From JBOGWY01 sp050694015 (GTDB taxonomy: Bacteria; Actinomycetota; CADDZG01; WHSQ01), in assembly GCA_050694015.1 (NCBI GenBank), contig JBOGWY010000140.1, positions 1 through 8,672 on the forward strand: a stretch of 8,672 bases of DNA, read 5' to 3'. Below are positions 1 through 5,509 of this stretch, in pieces. The position numbers were made by a program, and so were the translations under genes. Every line of letters begins with the position of its first letter. Position 1 is the first letter of the stretch. The notes under the pieces were generated by a model. It was not told the DNA's origin. It ran no database searches and saw nothing but the letters and a program-made list of their open reading frames with translations.

Positions 1-81
1 GTCGCCGACGCGGTGATCTTCACGAAGAGCGCGCTCGACAAGTTCGCCGCCCGCGCAGCCAAGAACGGGGGTGAGTCGTGA
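1..81 (+). CDS. rplD: 50S ribosomal protein L4 (uL4), C-terminal end only
   Basis: This is the last 26 codons and TGA stop of a gene that begins before the window. The visible peptide starts VADAVIFTKSALDKFAARAA and ends NGGES. The 'D-hydrophobic-(hydrophobic)-T-(K)-x-A-(L)' pattern is the usual C-terminal end of uL4, where the final helix follows a strand. uL4 binds 23S rRNA domain I and its long loop lines the peptide exit tunnel, but none of that part is visible. Identity rests on this short tail plus position: rplD always lies directly before rplW in the S10 operon. The stop overlaps the GTG start of rplW by four bases (GTGA), so the two are probably translationally coupled. Confidence 0.9.
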   Translation, partial: VADAVIFTKSALDKFAARAAKNGGES

Positions 82-380
82 GCACCAAATCCGGCCCCCG
101 CGACGTGATCCTGGCGCCGGTCGTCAGCGAGAAGTCGTATTCGCTGATCGACAACAACGCCTACACGTTCCAGGTTCACCCCGACGCCAACAAGACGGAG
201 ATCCGTCAGGCGGTCGAGGCGATCTGGGGCGTGAAGGTCCTCGGCGTGAACACGATCAACCGTAAGGGCAAGACCAAGCGTTTTCGTTTCACGACCGGTC
301 GCCGGGCCGATTCCAAGCGCGCCATCGTCAAGCTCGCGCCGGGCGACAAGATCGAGATCTTCGAGCAGCAAGGTCCATAA
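78..380 (+). CDS. rplW: 50S ribosomal protein L23 (uL23)
   Basis: A 100-residue uL23, normal length for the family. It binds 23S rRNA domain III at the tunnel exit, where it is the docking site for trigger factor and SRP. The N-terminal stretch RDVILAPVVSEKSY (about residues 8-21) is the family signature and is close to actinobacterial forms. The motif VHPDANKTEIRQAVE (about 33-47) starts the first helix. The basic loop NRKGKTKRFR (about 61-70) contacts rRNA, followed by the KRAIVKLAPGDKIEIFE end. The start is a GTG overlapping the rplD stop, preceded by a G-rich GGGGGTGAG stretch that can serve as ribosome binding site. The exit-site glutamate of the VSEK motif is present. Confidence 0.98.
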   Translation: MSTKSGPRDVILAPVVSEKSYSLIDNNAYTFQVHPDANKTEIRQAVEAIWGVKVLGVNTINRKGKTKRFRFTTGRRADSKRAIVKLAPGDKIEIFEQQGP

Positions 381-389
381 GGGGTAGCC

Positions 390-1220
390 ATGCCGATCCG
401 TAAATCGAAGCCGACATCACCGGGACGAAGGTTCCAGTCGCACTCGGATTTCTCCGAGGTGACCAGGACCGACCCCGAGAAGGGGCTCGTTCAGCCGAAG
501 CCGAAGTCGGCCGGGCGTAACAACCACGGCCGTATCACGTCGCGGCGTCAGGGCGGGGGTAACAAGAACCGCTACCGCGTGATCGACTTCCGCCGGAACA
601 AGGACGGCGTCCCTGCGAAGGTCGCGCACATCGAGTACGACCCGAACCGCAACGCGCGTATCGCTCTGCTGCACTACAAGGACGGCGAGAAGCGATACAT
701 CCTGCTGCCGAATCGGGTGAAGGTCGGCGACGTCCTCCAGTCCGGTCCCGGTGCGGACATCCGTCCCGGCAACGCTCTGCCGCTGCGGAACATCCCCGTC
801 GGTACCGTGGTGCACAACATCGAGCTGAAGCCCGGTGCCGGCGGCAAGATGGCTCGCTCCGCCGGTTCGTCGGTGCAGCTGATCGCGAAGGAAGGCGCCA
901 AGGCGACGCTTCGTCTGCCGTCCGGCGAGATGCGCATGGTCCAGGCCGACTGCCGAGCGACCGTAGGCGAGGTCGGCAACGCCGAGGCCGAGCTCATATC
1001 GCTCGGTAAGGCCGGTCGCAACCGCTGGAAGAACAAGCGTCCCAAGGTCCGTGGTGTCGCGATGAACCCGATCGACCACCCCCTCGGCGGTGGAGAGGGC
1101 AAGTCGTCCGGGGGGCGTCACCCCGTATCGCCGTGGGGTAAGCCCGAGGGCCGCACACGCAAGAAGAAGCCGTCGGACCAGCTGATCGTCCGGCGTCGCA
1201 GGAAGAAGAGAGGCAGATAA
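390..1220 (+). CDS. rplB: 50S ribosomal protein L2 (uL2)
   Basis: A 276-residue uL2, full family length. uL2 is needed for subunit association and for organising the peptidyl-transferase region. Visible landmarks are KPTSPGRRF near residue 7, GRNNHGRITSRRQGGGNKNR (about 42-61) in the OB-fold region, YDPNRNARIALLHYKDGEKR (about 83-102), the SH3-like domain with RNIPVGTVVHNIE (about 133-145), SGEMRMVQADCRATVGEVGNAE, and the C-terminal GVAMNPIDHPLGGGEG (about 222-237) followed by a basic tail. The functionally important His (H229 of mature E. coli L2) is kept as H230, but the second His of the usual DHPHGGGEG is Leu here, encoded CTC at 1083-1085. The ATG has a good AGGGG site at 380-384, five bases upstream. 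It lies 9 bases after rplW and 2 bases before rpsS. Confidence 0.99.
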   Translation: MPIRKSKPTSPGRRFQSHSDFSEVTRTDPEKGLVQPKPKSAGRNNHGRITSRRQGGGNKNRYRVIDFRRNKDGVPAKVAHIEYDPNRNARIALLHYKDGEKRYILLPNRVKVGDVLQSGPGADIRPGNALPLRNIPVGTVVHNIELKPGAGGKMARSAGSSVQLIAKEGAKATLRLPSGEMRMVQADCRATVGEVGNAEAELISLGKAGRNRWKNKRPKVRGVAMNPIDHPLGGGEGKSSGGRHPVSPWGKPEGRTRKKKPSDQLIVRRRRKKRGR

Positions 1221-1222
1221 CC

Positions 1223-1507
1223 GTGCCGAGATCGCTGAAGAAGGGTCCGTTCGTCGACGACCACCTGCTCGTGAAGGTGGTGGAGATGAACAAGCGCAAG
1301 GAGAAGCGCGTGATCAAGACGTGGTCGCGCCGTTCGACGGTGATCCCCGACATGGTCGGGCACACGATCGCGGTCCACGACGGACGCAAGCACGTCCCGG
1401 TCTACGTGACGGAGTCGATGGTTGGGCACAAGCTCGGCGAGTTCGCTCCGACGCGCGCGTTCCGGACCCACGGCAGTGGTGCAGAACGAGCAACGAGGGC
1501 TAAGTGA
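1223..1507 (+). CDS. rpsS: 30S ribosomal protein S19 (uS19)
   Basis: A 94-residue uS19, normal length. It sits in the 30S head, pairs with S13, and contacts the A-site finger of 23S rRNA and tRNA. Family signatures are the N-terminal PRSLKKGPFVDDHL, then WSRRSTVIPDMVGHTIAVHDGRKH split over about residues 33-57, and the VPVYVTESMVGHKLGEFAPTRAF block (about 59-80). The GTG start gives the canonical M-P-R-S-L-K-K-G-P-F beginning and lies two bases after the rplB stop, so ribosomes finishing L2 probably re-initiate here. The end RTHGSGAERATRAK is a typical short basic tail. Its TGA overlaps the rplV ATG by one base. Confidence 0.98.
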   Translation: MPRSLKKGPFVDDHLLVKVVEMNKRKEKRVIKTWSRRSTVIPDMVGHTIAVHDGRKHVPVYVTESMVGHKLGEFAPTRAFRTHGSGAERATRAK

Positions 1508-2151
1508 TGGCAACGAACATCGCACCAGACGTGCCAGAAGCCAGAGCGACGGCGAGGTTCATCCGCATGTCGCCTACCAAGGCGCGCCAGGTGGTGGACC
1601 TGATCCGCGGTCGTCACGTCGACGACGCGCGACGCGTGCTCCAGTTCACGCCTCGCGCCGCGTCCACCACCGTCGCGAAGGTCCTCGAGTCGGCGATCGC
1701 GAACGCCGAGCACAACCGCGGTCTCCCGGCGGACGAGCTCGTGGTGGCTCGTACCTGGGTCGACGAGGGACCGACGCTCAGGCGCTTCCGTCCCCGCGCT
1801 CTGGGTCGCGCCACGCGCGTGCGCAAGCGGACCTGTCACATCTCGGTGGTCGTGGGTCGTCCCGACGAGTTCGGCCCGGCCCCCGGCGAGACCGAGACCG
1901 CAGCGCGGCAAACTCGCCGCCGCGTCCGCAAGGACACCACGGGCGGCGAGGACACGTCGGCGGCGGCCTCCGAGGCGAGCGAGGCCACCGAGGCCGCGCC
2001 CAAAAAGACGAGCCGCAAGAAAACGACCGCCAAGAAGACCACCGAGAAGAAGAAGACGACGGCTAAGAAGACGACGGCTAAGAAGACGACCGCCAAGAAG
2101 ACGACCGCCAAGAAGAAGACGACCCGTAAGAAGAAAGAGGGGGATGCCTGA
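1507..2151 (+). CDS. rplV: 50S ribosomal protein L22 (uL22) with a long Lys/Thr-repeat tail
   Basis: A 214-residue uL22, almost twice the usual 110-115. Residues 1-120 are the conserved core: FIRMSPTKARQVVDLIRG (about 18-35), then the tunnel-lining beta-hairpin region from WVDEGPTLRRFRPRALGRA (about 84-102) to KRTCHISVVV (about 107-116). Residues 121-165 form an acidic, Ala-rich linker. Residues 166-210 are a lysine-rich tail of TTAKK-type repeats, ending EGDA. I chose ATG 1507 over an in-frame GTG at 1504 because the GAGGG site at 1495-1499 is 7 bases from the ATG but only 4 from the GTG. The ATG also overlaps the rpsS stop as TGATG. Actinobacterial L22 proteins, including mycobacterial ones, are known to carry basic C-terminal extensions. 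What this one does is unknown to me; contact with rRNA or nascent chains near the exit is only inference. Confidence 0.98.
   Translation: MATNIAPDVPEARATARFIRMSPTKARQVVDLIRGRHVDDARRVLQFTPRAASTTVAKVLESAIANAEHNRGLPADELVVARTWVDEGPTLRRFRPRALGRATRVRKRTCHISVVVGRPDEFGPAPGETETAARQTRRRVRKDTTGGEDTSAAASEASEATEAAPKKTSRKKTTAKKTTEKKKTTAKKTTAKKTTAKKTTAKKKTTRKKKEGDA
2023..2133 (+). repeat. 15-bp tandem repeats coding for TTAKK in the rplV tail
   Basis: The unit is acgacSgcYaagaag, coding Thr-Thr-Ala-Lys-Lys. Four uninterrupted units lie at 2056-2070, 2071-2085, 2086-2100 and 2101-2115. The first two are identical (acgacggctaagaag) and the last two are identical (acgaccgccaagaag). Another unit is at 2023-2037, followed by a TTEKK variant at 2038-2052. 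A TTRKK variant closes the array at 2119-2133, and single extra AAG codons break the phase at 2053 and 2116. Every unit is a multiple of three, so gain or loss of a unit would keep rplV in frame. The paired-identical pattern suggests recent duplication. Confidence 0.9.
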
Positions 2152-3128
2152 TGGGTCAGAAAGTCCACCCGTATGGCTTCCGCCTCGGGATCCACACCGA
2201 CTGGAAGTCGCGCTGGTTCACCGAGAAGCAGTACCGCGATTATCTGGAGGCCGACCTCCGCATCCGTGAGTACCTGCTGGGGCAGCTCCCGCACGCCGGG
2301 ATCAGCCGGATCGATATCGAACGCACGCGCGAACGCGTCCGTATCGACGCGCACACCGCCCGTCCCGGCATCGTGATCGGGCGTCGGGGCTCCGAGGCCG
2401 AGCGTCTCCGGAGCCAGCTCGAGCACATGGAATCCAAGATCTACGGCAAGCCGACCGACGTGCGCCTCAACATCATCGAGGTCAAGCAGCCGGAGCTCGA
2501 CGCGCAGCTGATCGCGCAGGGCGTCGCCGAGCAACTCGCCAGTCGTGTGTCGTTCCGCCGCGCCATGAAGAAGGCCGTCAGTACCGCGATGCGTAACGGC
2601 GCCAAGGGCGTCCGGGTGCAGTGCTCGGGTCGTCTGGGTGGCGCCGAGATGAGTCGGACCGAGTGGTACATCGAAGGTCAGATGCCACTGCACACCCTGC
2701 GCGCGGACATCGACTATGGATTCTCCGAGGCCAAGACGACGTTCGGCCGCATCGGCGTGAAGGTGTGGATCTACCGCGGCCCGTTCCAGGACATCTACGC
2801 ATCGGCGCGCGACTCGGCTCGTCTCCGTCGGGAGGCTGCGCTGGCCGCGGGTGAGACCGTCGGTCGCGGCGCGGAGGAACGCGCTGCCCGCCGTTCGACC
2901 AAGGCGGGCGCAACCGCAACCGGCGGTAAGGCCGCATCGCCGTCGCCGCGTCAGGGTAAGGCCGCGTCGCTTCCCAAGGACGCGACCGCCGACACCGGTA
3001 CCGGTGAGACCAAGGAGAAGGGCACGGCCGCCTCCGAGGCGGAGATCGACGCACCCACCGCCACCGACGAGAACCGCAGCGAGGGCCCCGAGGCGGGCGG
3101 CCCCGCCGGCCAGGGAGGCGCGAGCTAG
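2151..3128 (+). CDS. rpsC: 30S ribosomal protein S3 (uS3) with a long low-complexity tail
   Basis: A 325-residue uS3, against roughly 210-275 usually. uS3 lies at the mRNA entry channel of the 30S head and takes part in mRNA unwinding. MGQKVHPYGFRLGI is the canonical N-terminus. The type II KH domain carries GRRG at residues 77-80 after RPGIVI. The C-terminal domain has VSFRRAMKKA (about 133-142), whose Arg/Lys residues correspond to the helicase-implicated positions in E. coli S3, then CSGRLGGAEMSR (158-169) and FGRIGVKVWIY (199-209). From about residue 213 the protein is an Ala/Thr/Gly-rich tail, basic at first and acidic in the last 50 or so residues, with no recognisable domain. The ATG overlaps the rplV stop (TGATG) and has a GAGGGGG-type site at 2137-2143. 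The KH and C domains look intact; the tail is the unusual part. Confidence 0.98.
   Translation: MGQKVHPYGFRLGIHTDWKSRWFTEKQYRDYLEADLRIREYLLGQLPHAGISRIDIERTRERVRIDAHTARPGIVIGRRGSEAERLRSQLEHMESKIYGKPTDVRLNIIEVKQPELDAQLIAQGVAEQLASRVSFRRAMKKAVSTAMRNGAKGVRVQCSGRLGGAEMSRTEWYIEGQMPLHTLRADIDYGFSEAKTTFGRIGVKVWIYRGPFQDIYASARDSARLRREAALAAGETVGRGAEERAARRSTKAGATATGGKAASPSPRQGKAASLPKDATADTGTGETKEKGTAASEAEIDAPTATDENRSEGPEAGGPAGQGGAS
2925..2970 (+). repeat. Short direct repeat in the rpsC tail
   Basis: Two near-identical 16-base copies, ggtaaggccgcRtcgc, lie at 2925-2940 and 2955-2970. They differ only by A/G at the third base of an Ala codon. Their starts are 30 bases apart, so both are in frame and code for G-K-A-A-S. 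This is a small trace of duplication within the low-complexity S3 tail, and the only nucleotide-level repeat I found there. Confidence 0.75.
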
Positions 3129-3554
3129 ATGCTGCAGCCGAAGAAGGTCAAACATCGCAAGCAGCACCGCGGCCGCATGCGCGGCAAGGCGAAGGGCGGC
3201 ACGACCGTCAACTTCGGCGACTTCGGCCTCATGGCCGTCGAGCCCGGCTGGATCACCAACCGTCAGATCGAGGCGGCACGTATCGCGATGACGCGACACA
3301 TCCGTCGTGGCGGGAAGGTCTGGATCAACATCTTCCCGGACAAGCCGTACACGAAGAAGCCCGCCGAGACGCGCCAGGGTTCGGGTAAGGGGAACCCCGA
3401 GGGCTGGGTGGCCGTCGTGAAGCCGGGCCGCGTGATGTTCGAGATCGCCGGTATCCCCGAGCCGCTCGCCCGTGAGGCGATCCGCCTCGCGGCGCACAAG
3501 CTGCCTATCAAGTGCCGCTTCGTGGCGCGCGAGCAGCCGCTGGAGGTGCAGTGA
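3129..3554 (+). CDS. rplP: 50S ribosomal protein L16 (uL16)
   Basis: A 141-residue uL16, normal length. It is a late-assembling 50S protein beside the A and P sites, where it helps position tRNA. The N-terminal MLQPKKVKHRKQHRGRM is the family signature, followed by FGLMAVEPGWITNRQIEAAR (about 32-51), RGGKVWINIFPDKPYTKKP (about 60-78) and TRQGSGKGNPEGWVAVVKPG (81-100). R82 lies at the place of the arginine that is hydroxylated in E. coli L16; whether that happens here cannot be told. The ATG directly abuts the rpsC TAG, with GGGAGG at 3113-3118 ten bases upstream. The stop overlaps rpmC by one base. Confidence 0.98.
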   Translation: MLQPKKVKHRKQHRGRMRGKAKGGTTVNFGDFGLMAVEPGWITNRQIEAARIAMTRHIRRGGKVWINIFPDKPYTKKPAETRQGSGKGNPEGWVAVVKPGRVMFEIAGIPEPLAREAIRLAAHKLPIKCRFVAREQPLEVQ

Positions 3555-3775
3555 TGGCGAAGATCAACATCGGGGAGCTGCGTGAATTGCCGGTCGACGA
3601 GATCCAGCGCAAGTTGGACGAGACGAAGGAAGAGCTCTTCAATCTGCGATTCCAGAACGCGACCGGACAGCTAGACAACTACAAGCGCATCGGCGAAGTG
3701 CGCAGGGACGTCGCTCGGATCAAGACGATCCTGCGGCAGCACGAGCTCGAGGCGACCGAAGCGGGTGAGGCATAA
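3554..3775 (+). CDS. rpmC: 50S ribosomal protein L29 (uL29)
   Basis: A 73-residue uL29, a small two-helix protein next to L23 at the tunnel exit. The signature ELFNLRFQNATGQLDNYKRI (about 27-46) and VRRDVARIKTILRQHE (about 49-64) are clear. An in-frame ATG exists at 3512, but that start would add a 14-residue arginine-rich leader lying wholly inside rplP. The ATG at 3554 gives the normal M-A-K beginning, overlaps the rplP stop as TGATG, and has a strong GGAGGTG site at 3542-3548. The reading frame ends two bases before rpsQ. Confidence 0.98.
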   Translation: MAKINIGELRELPVDEIQRKLDETKEELFNLRFQNATGQLDNYKRIGEVRRDVARIKTILRQHELEATEAGEA

Positions 3776-3777
3776 AC

Positions 3778-4053
3778 GTGAGCACGACCGAAGAGACCCT
3801 CGAGAGAGGTAAGCGGAAGTCCGAGATCGGGCTTGTGGTGTCGGACGTCATGGACAAGACCGTCGTGGTCGAGGTCCGGGACGCCGCCGCGCACTCGACC
3901 TACGGAAAGATCGTTCGTCGCAACAAGCGCCTCAAGGCGCACGACGAGGCGAACGAGGCGAACGTCGGAGACCGCGTGCGCATCATGGAGACGCGTCCGC
4001 TGTCGAAGACAAAGCGGTGGAGAGTCGTCGAGATCCTGGAACGAGCGAAGTGA
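3778..4053 (+). CDS. rpsQ: 30S ribosomal protein S17 (uS17)
   Basis: A 91-residue uS17, an OB-fold protein that binds 16S rRNA helices 7 and 11 early in 30S assembly. Family landmarks are GLVVSDVMDKTVVVEV (about 18-33), YGKIVRRNKRLKAHDEAN (about 42-59), VGDRVRIMETRPLSKTKRWR (about 63-82) and the final VVEILERAK. The N-terminal 15 residues are a charged extension of a kind seen in actinobacterial forms. The start is GTG, two bases after the rpmC stop, with GGGTGAGG at 3763-3770 as ribosome binding site. Its stop overlaps rplN by four bases, which joins the S10-type and spc-type gene sets. Confidence 0.98.
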   Translation: MSTTEETLERGKRKSEIGLVVSDVMDKTVVVEVRDAAAHSTYGKIVRRNKRLKAHDEANEANVGDRVRIMETRPLSKTKRWRVVEILERAK

Positions 4054-4418
4054 TCCAGCAGGAGACGAGATGTCGCGTTGCGGACAACACCGGGGCTCGT
4101 GAGGTTCTGGTGATAAAGGTGCTGGGCGGCTCGCGCCGTCGCTACGCGGGCGTGGGCGACATCGTCGTGTGCACGGTGAAGGATGCGATCCCGGGCGGTG
4201 CGGTCAAGAAGTCCGATGTCGTCAAGGCCGTCGTAGTGCGCACCGCCAAGGAGCGTCGCCGCGTCGACGGTTCGTACATCAAGTTCGACGACAACGCGGT
4301 CGTCATCGTGGACGCGCAGATGCAGCCGCGAGGGACGCGCATCTTCGGCCCGGTCGCTCGCGAGCTTCGGGAGCGGCGCTTCATGAAGATCATCTCCCTC
4401 GCACCGGAGGTGCTGTAG
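4050..4418 (+). CDS. rplN: 50S ribosomal protein L14 (uL14)
   Basis: The GTG at 4050 gives a 122-residue uL14, the most common length for this family, beginning VIQQETRCRVADNTGAREVL (read with initiator Met). uL14 binds 23S rRNA, forms bridges to the 30S, and is the target of the silencing factor RsfS. Later landmarks are GDIVVCTVKDAIPGG (about 40-54), KKSDVVKAVVVRT (about 57-69), the SYIKFDDNAVVIVD block and GTRIFGPVARELRE (about 97-110). An upstream in-frame ATG at 4017 would add 11 residues from inside rpsQ and is not supported by the family. The GTGA overlap with the rpsQ stop and the weak upstream site (only a short GAG at 4043-4045) suggest translation by coupling. Confidence 0.98.
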   Translation: MIQQETRCRVADNTGAREVLVIKVLGGSRRRYAGVGDIVVCTVKDAIPGGAVKKSDVVKAVVVRTAKERRRVDGSYIKFDDNAVVIVDAQMQPRGTRIFGPVARELRERRFMKIISLAPEVL

Positions 4419-4739
4419 ATGGGTCTGAAGATAAAGAAGGGCGACACCGTGGCGGTCATCGCGGGCAAGGACCTCGGCTCACAAGGCCGTGTGCTCGACG
4501 TGATCCCGAAGAAGGGGCGCGTGATCATCGAGGGGGTCAACCGCGTCACACGGCACGAGAAGTTGAAGACCAACCAACGAGGTGCGCAGACCGGTGGCAT
4601 CGAGCATAAGGAAGCCGCGGTCGCGATCTCGAACGTGGCCCTCCTCTGCCCGAACGACGGCCCCACGCGGGTCGGGTATCGGATCGAAGAAGGCGGAGTG
4701 AAGGTGCGCGTCTGTAAGAAGTGTGGGACGGAGCTATGA
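4419..4739 (+). CDS. rplX: 50S ribosomal protein L24 (uL24)
   Basis: A 106-residue uL24, normal length. It starts 50S assembly on the 5' part of 23S rRNA and sits at the tunnel exit. The KOW motif region is GDTVAVIAGKDLGSQGRVL (about 8-26), followed by IIEGVNRVTRHEK (about 36-48). The C-terminal part PTRVGYRIEEGGVKVRVCKK is typical. Many bacterial L24 proteins carry CPxCG...CxxCG here. This one has C77-P-N-D80-G and C99-K-K-C102-G, so one of four cysteines is replaced by Asp and the first knuckle is one residue shorter. The ATG directly follows the rplN stop. The stop overlaps the rplE ATG by four bases. Confidence 0.98.
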   Translation: MGLKIKKGDTVAVIAGKDLGSQGRVLDVIPKKGRVIIEGVNRVTRHEKLKTNQRGAQTGGIEHKEAAVAISNVALLCPNDGPTRVGYRIEEGGVKVRVCKKCGTEL

Positions 4740-5308
4740 GTACACAGACATACACACCACGACTGAAGGAGCGGTACCGTGCGGAGCTGCTCGGGCAGCT
4801 CCAGAGCGAGCTCGGCCTCACCAACGTGATGCAGGTGCCGAAGCCCGACAAGGTCATCGTGAACATGGGCGTCGGCGAGGCGTCGAAGGACGCCAAGCTC
4901 CTCGAGGGCGCGATCAAGGACCTAACTACGATCACGGCGCAGAAGCCTGCGCTCCGCCGGGCCCGCAAGTCGATCGCTACCTTCAAGATCCGCGAGGGGA
5001 TGCCTGTGGGGGCCGCCGTGACGATGCGCGGCGACCGCATGTGGGACTTCCTCGACCGGCTCCTGTCGGTCGTCCTGCCCCGCATCAGGGACTTCCGGGG
5101 ACTGAATCCTTCGTCGTTCGACGGACGAGGCAACTACACGTTCGGGCTGACCGAGCAGCTGGTCTTCCCGGAGATCGACTACGACGACATCGACGCGACG
5201 CGGGGGATGGACATCACGATCGTCACGAACGCGAGGAACGACGACGAAGGACGGGCGCTGTTAAAGGCTCTCGGGTTCCCCTTCAGGGAACGCGGCGGGC
5301 AGGCGTAA
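4736..5308 (+). CDS. rplE: 50S ribosomal protein L5 (uL5)
   Basis: A 190-residue uL5, which binds 5S rRNA and contacts P-site tRNA and S13 in the 30S head. Clear landmarks are the N-terminal LKERYRAELLGQLQSE, then VPKPDKVIVNMGVGEASKDAK split over about 35-55, ALRRARKSIATFKIREGMPVG (about 75-95), VTMRGDRMWDFLDRLL (about 98-113), RDFRGLNPSSFDGRGNYTFG (about 120-139) and the C-terminal MDITIVTNARNDDEGRALLKALGFPF. The ATG at 4736 overlaps the rplX stop (ATGA); GGGA at 4725-4728 is the best spaced purine site. A GTG five codons upstream is in frame but adds nothing the family needs. Confidence 0.98.
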   Translation: MSTQTYTPRLKERYRAELLGQLQSELGLTNVMQVPKPDKVIVNMGVGEASKDAKLLEGAIKDLTTITAQKPALRRARKSIATFKIREGMPVGAAVTMRGDRMWDFLDRLLSVVLPRIRDFRGLNPSSFDGRGNYTFGLTEQLVFPEIDYDDIDATRGMDITIVTNARNDDEGRALLKALGFPFRERGGQA

Positions 5309-5321
5309 GGAGCTGGAGTAG

Positions 5322-5507
5322 ATGGCAAAGAAAGCATTGATCAACAAATCGAAGGCGAAGCCGAAGTACAAGGTCCGCCAGTACACGCGCTGCGCGCGGT
5401 GCGGGCGTCCTCGCGCGGTCTTCAAGCGCTTCGGCCTATGCCGCCTCTGCTTCCGTGAGATGGCGCACAACGGCGAGATCCCCGGCATCACGAAAGCGAG
5501 TTGGTAG
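5322..5507 (+). CDS. rpsZ: 30S ribosomal protein S14, zinc-binding type (uS14)
   Basis: A 61-residue uS14 of the short, zinc-binding (C+) type, located in the 30S head. The zinc ribbon is complete: C24-A-R-C27 and C40-R-L-C43. The sequence between and after them (GRPRAVFKRFGLCRLCFREMAHNGEIPGITKASW in the second half) is diagnostic. Many actinobacteria also carry a second, zinc-independent S14 elsewhere that is induced under zinc limitation. That copy, if present, is outside this window, so a Zur-type regulation cannot be judged here. The ATG follows a 13-base gap with GGAG-type purine stretches. The stop is close to, but does not overlap, the chosen rpsH start. Confidence 0.98.
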   Translation: MAKKALINKSKAKPKYKVRQYTRCARCGRPRAVFKRFGLCRLCFREMAHNGEIPGITKASW

Positions 5508-5509
5508 AA

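Noticed and set aside
417..1121. A 234-codon minus-strand open frame within rplB
   Set aside because: It is an antisense shadow of the conserved L2 gene, with no ribosome binding site or family resemblance that I can see.
1422..2066. A 214-codon plus-strand frame overlapping rpsS and rplV
   Set aside because: It is an out-of-frame, Arg/Gly-rich reading of rpsS and rplV, whose own frames match their families throughout.
2994..3005. Palindrome accggtaccggt within rpsC
   Set aside because: It is a doubled six-base palindrome coding T-G-T-G in the low-complexity tail. It has no spacing or context of an operator and is expected by chance in GC-rich repeats.
1836..3497. A 553-codon open frame on the minus strand across rplV, rpsC and rplP
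   Set aside because: It lies entirely opposite three well-conserved genes. GC-rich coding DNA with biased third positions commonly leaves long antisense frames, and its Leu/Arg/Asp/His-rich translation resembles no protein I know.
4017..4049. Upstream ATG start for rplN
   Set aside because: It would add 11 residues lying inside rpsQ, while GTG at 4050 gives the common 122-residue L14 with its standard N-terminus.
4690..4760. Possible S8 feedback-binding site at the rplX-rplE junction, where E. coli has one
   Set aside because: I could not draw a convincing helix-21-like structure by eye here. Folding of this region and comparison with the host 16S rRNA would be needed, and without it there is no support.
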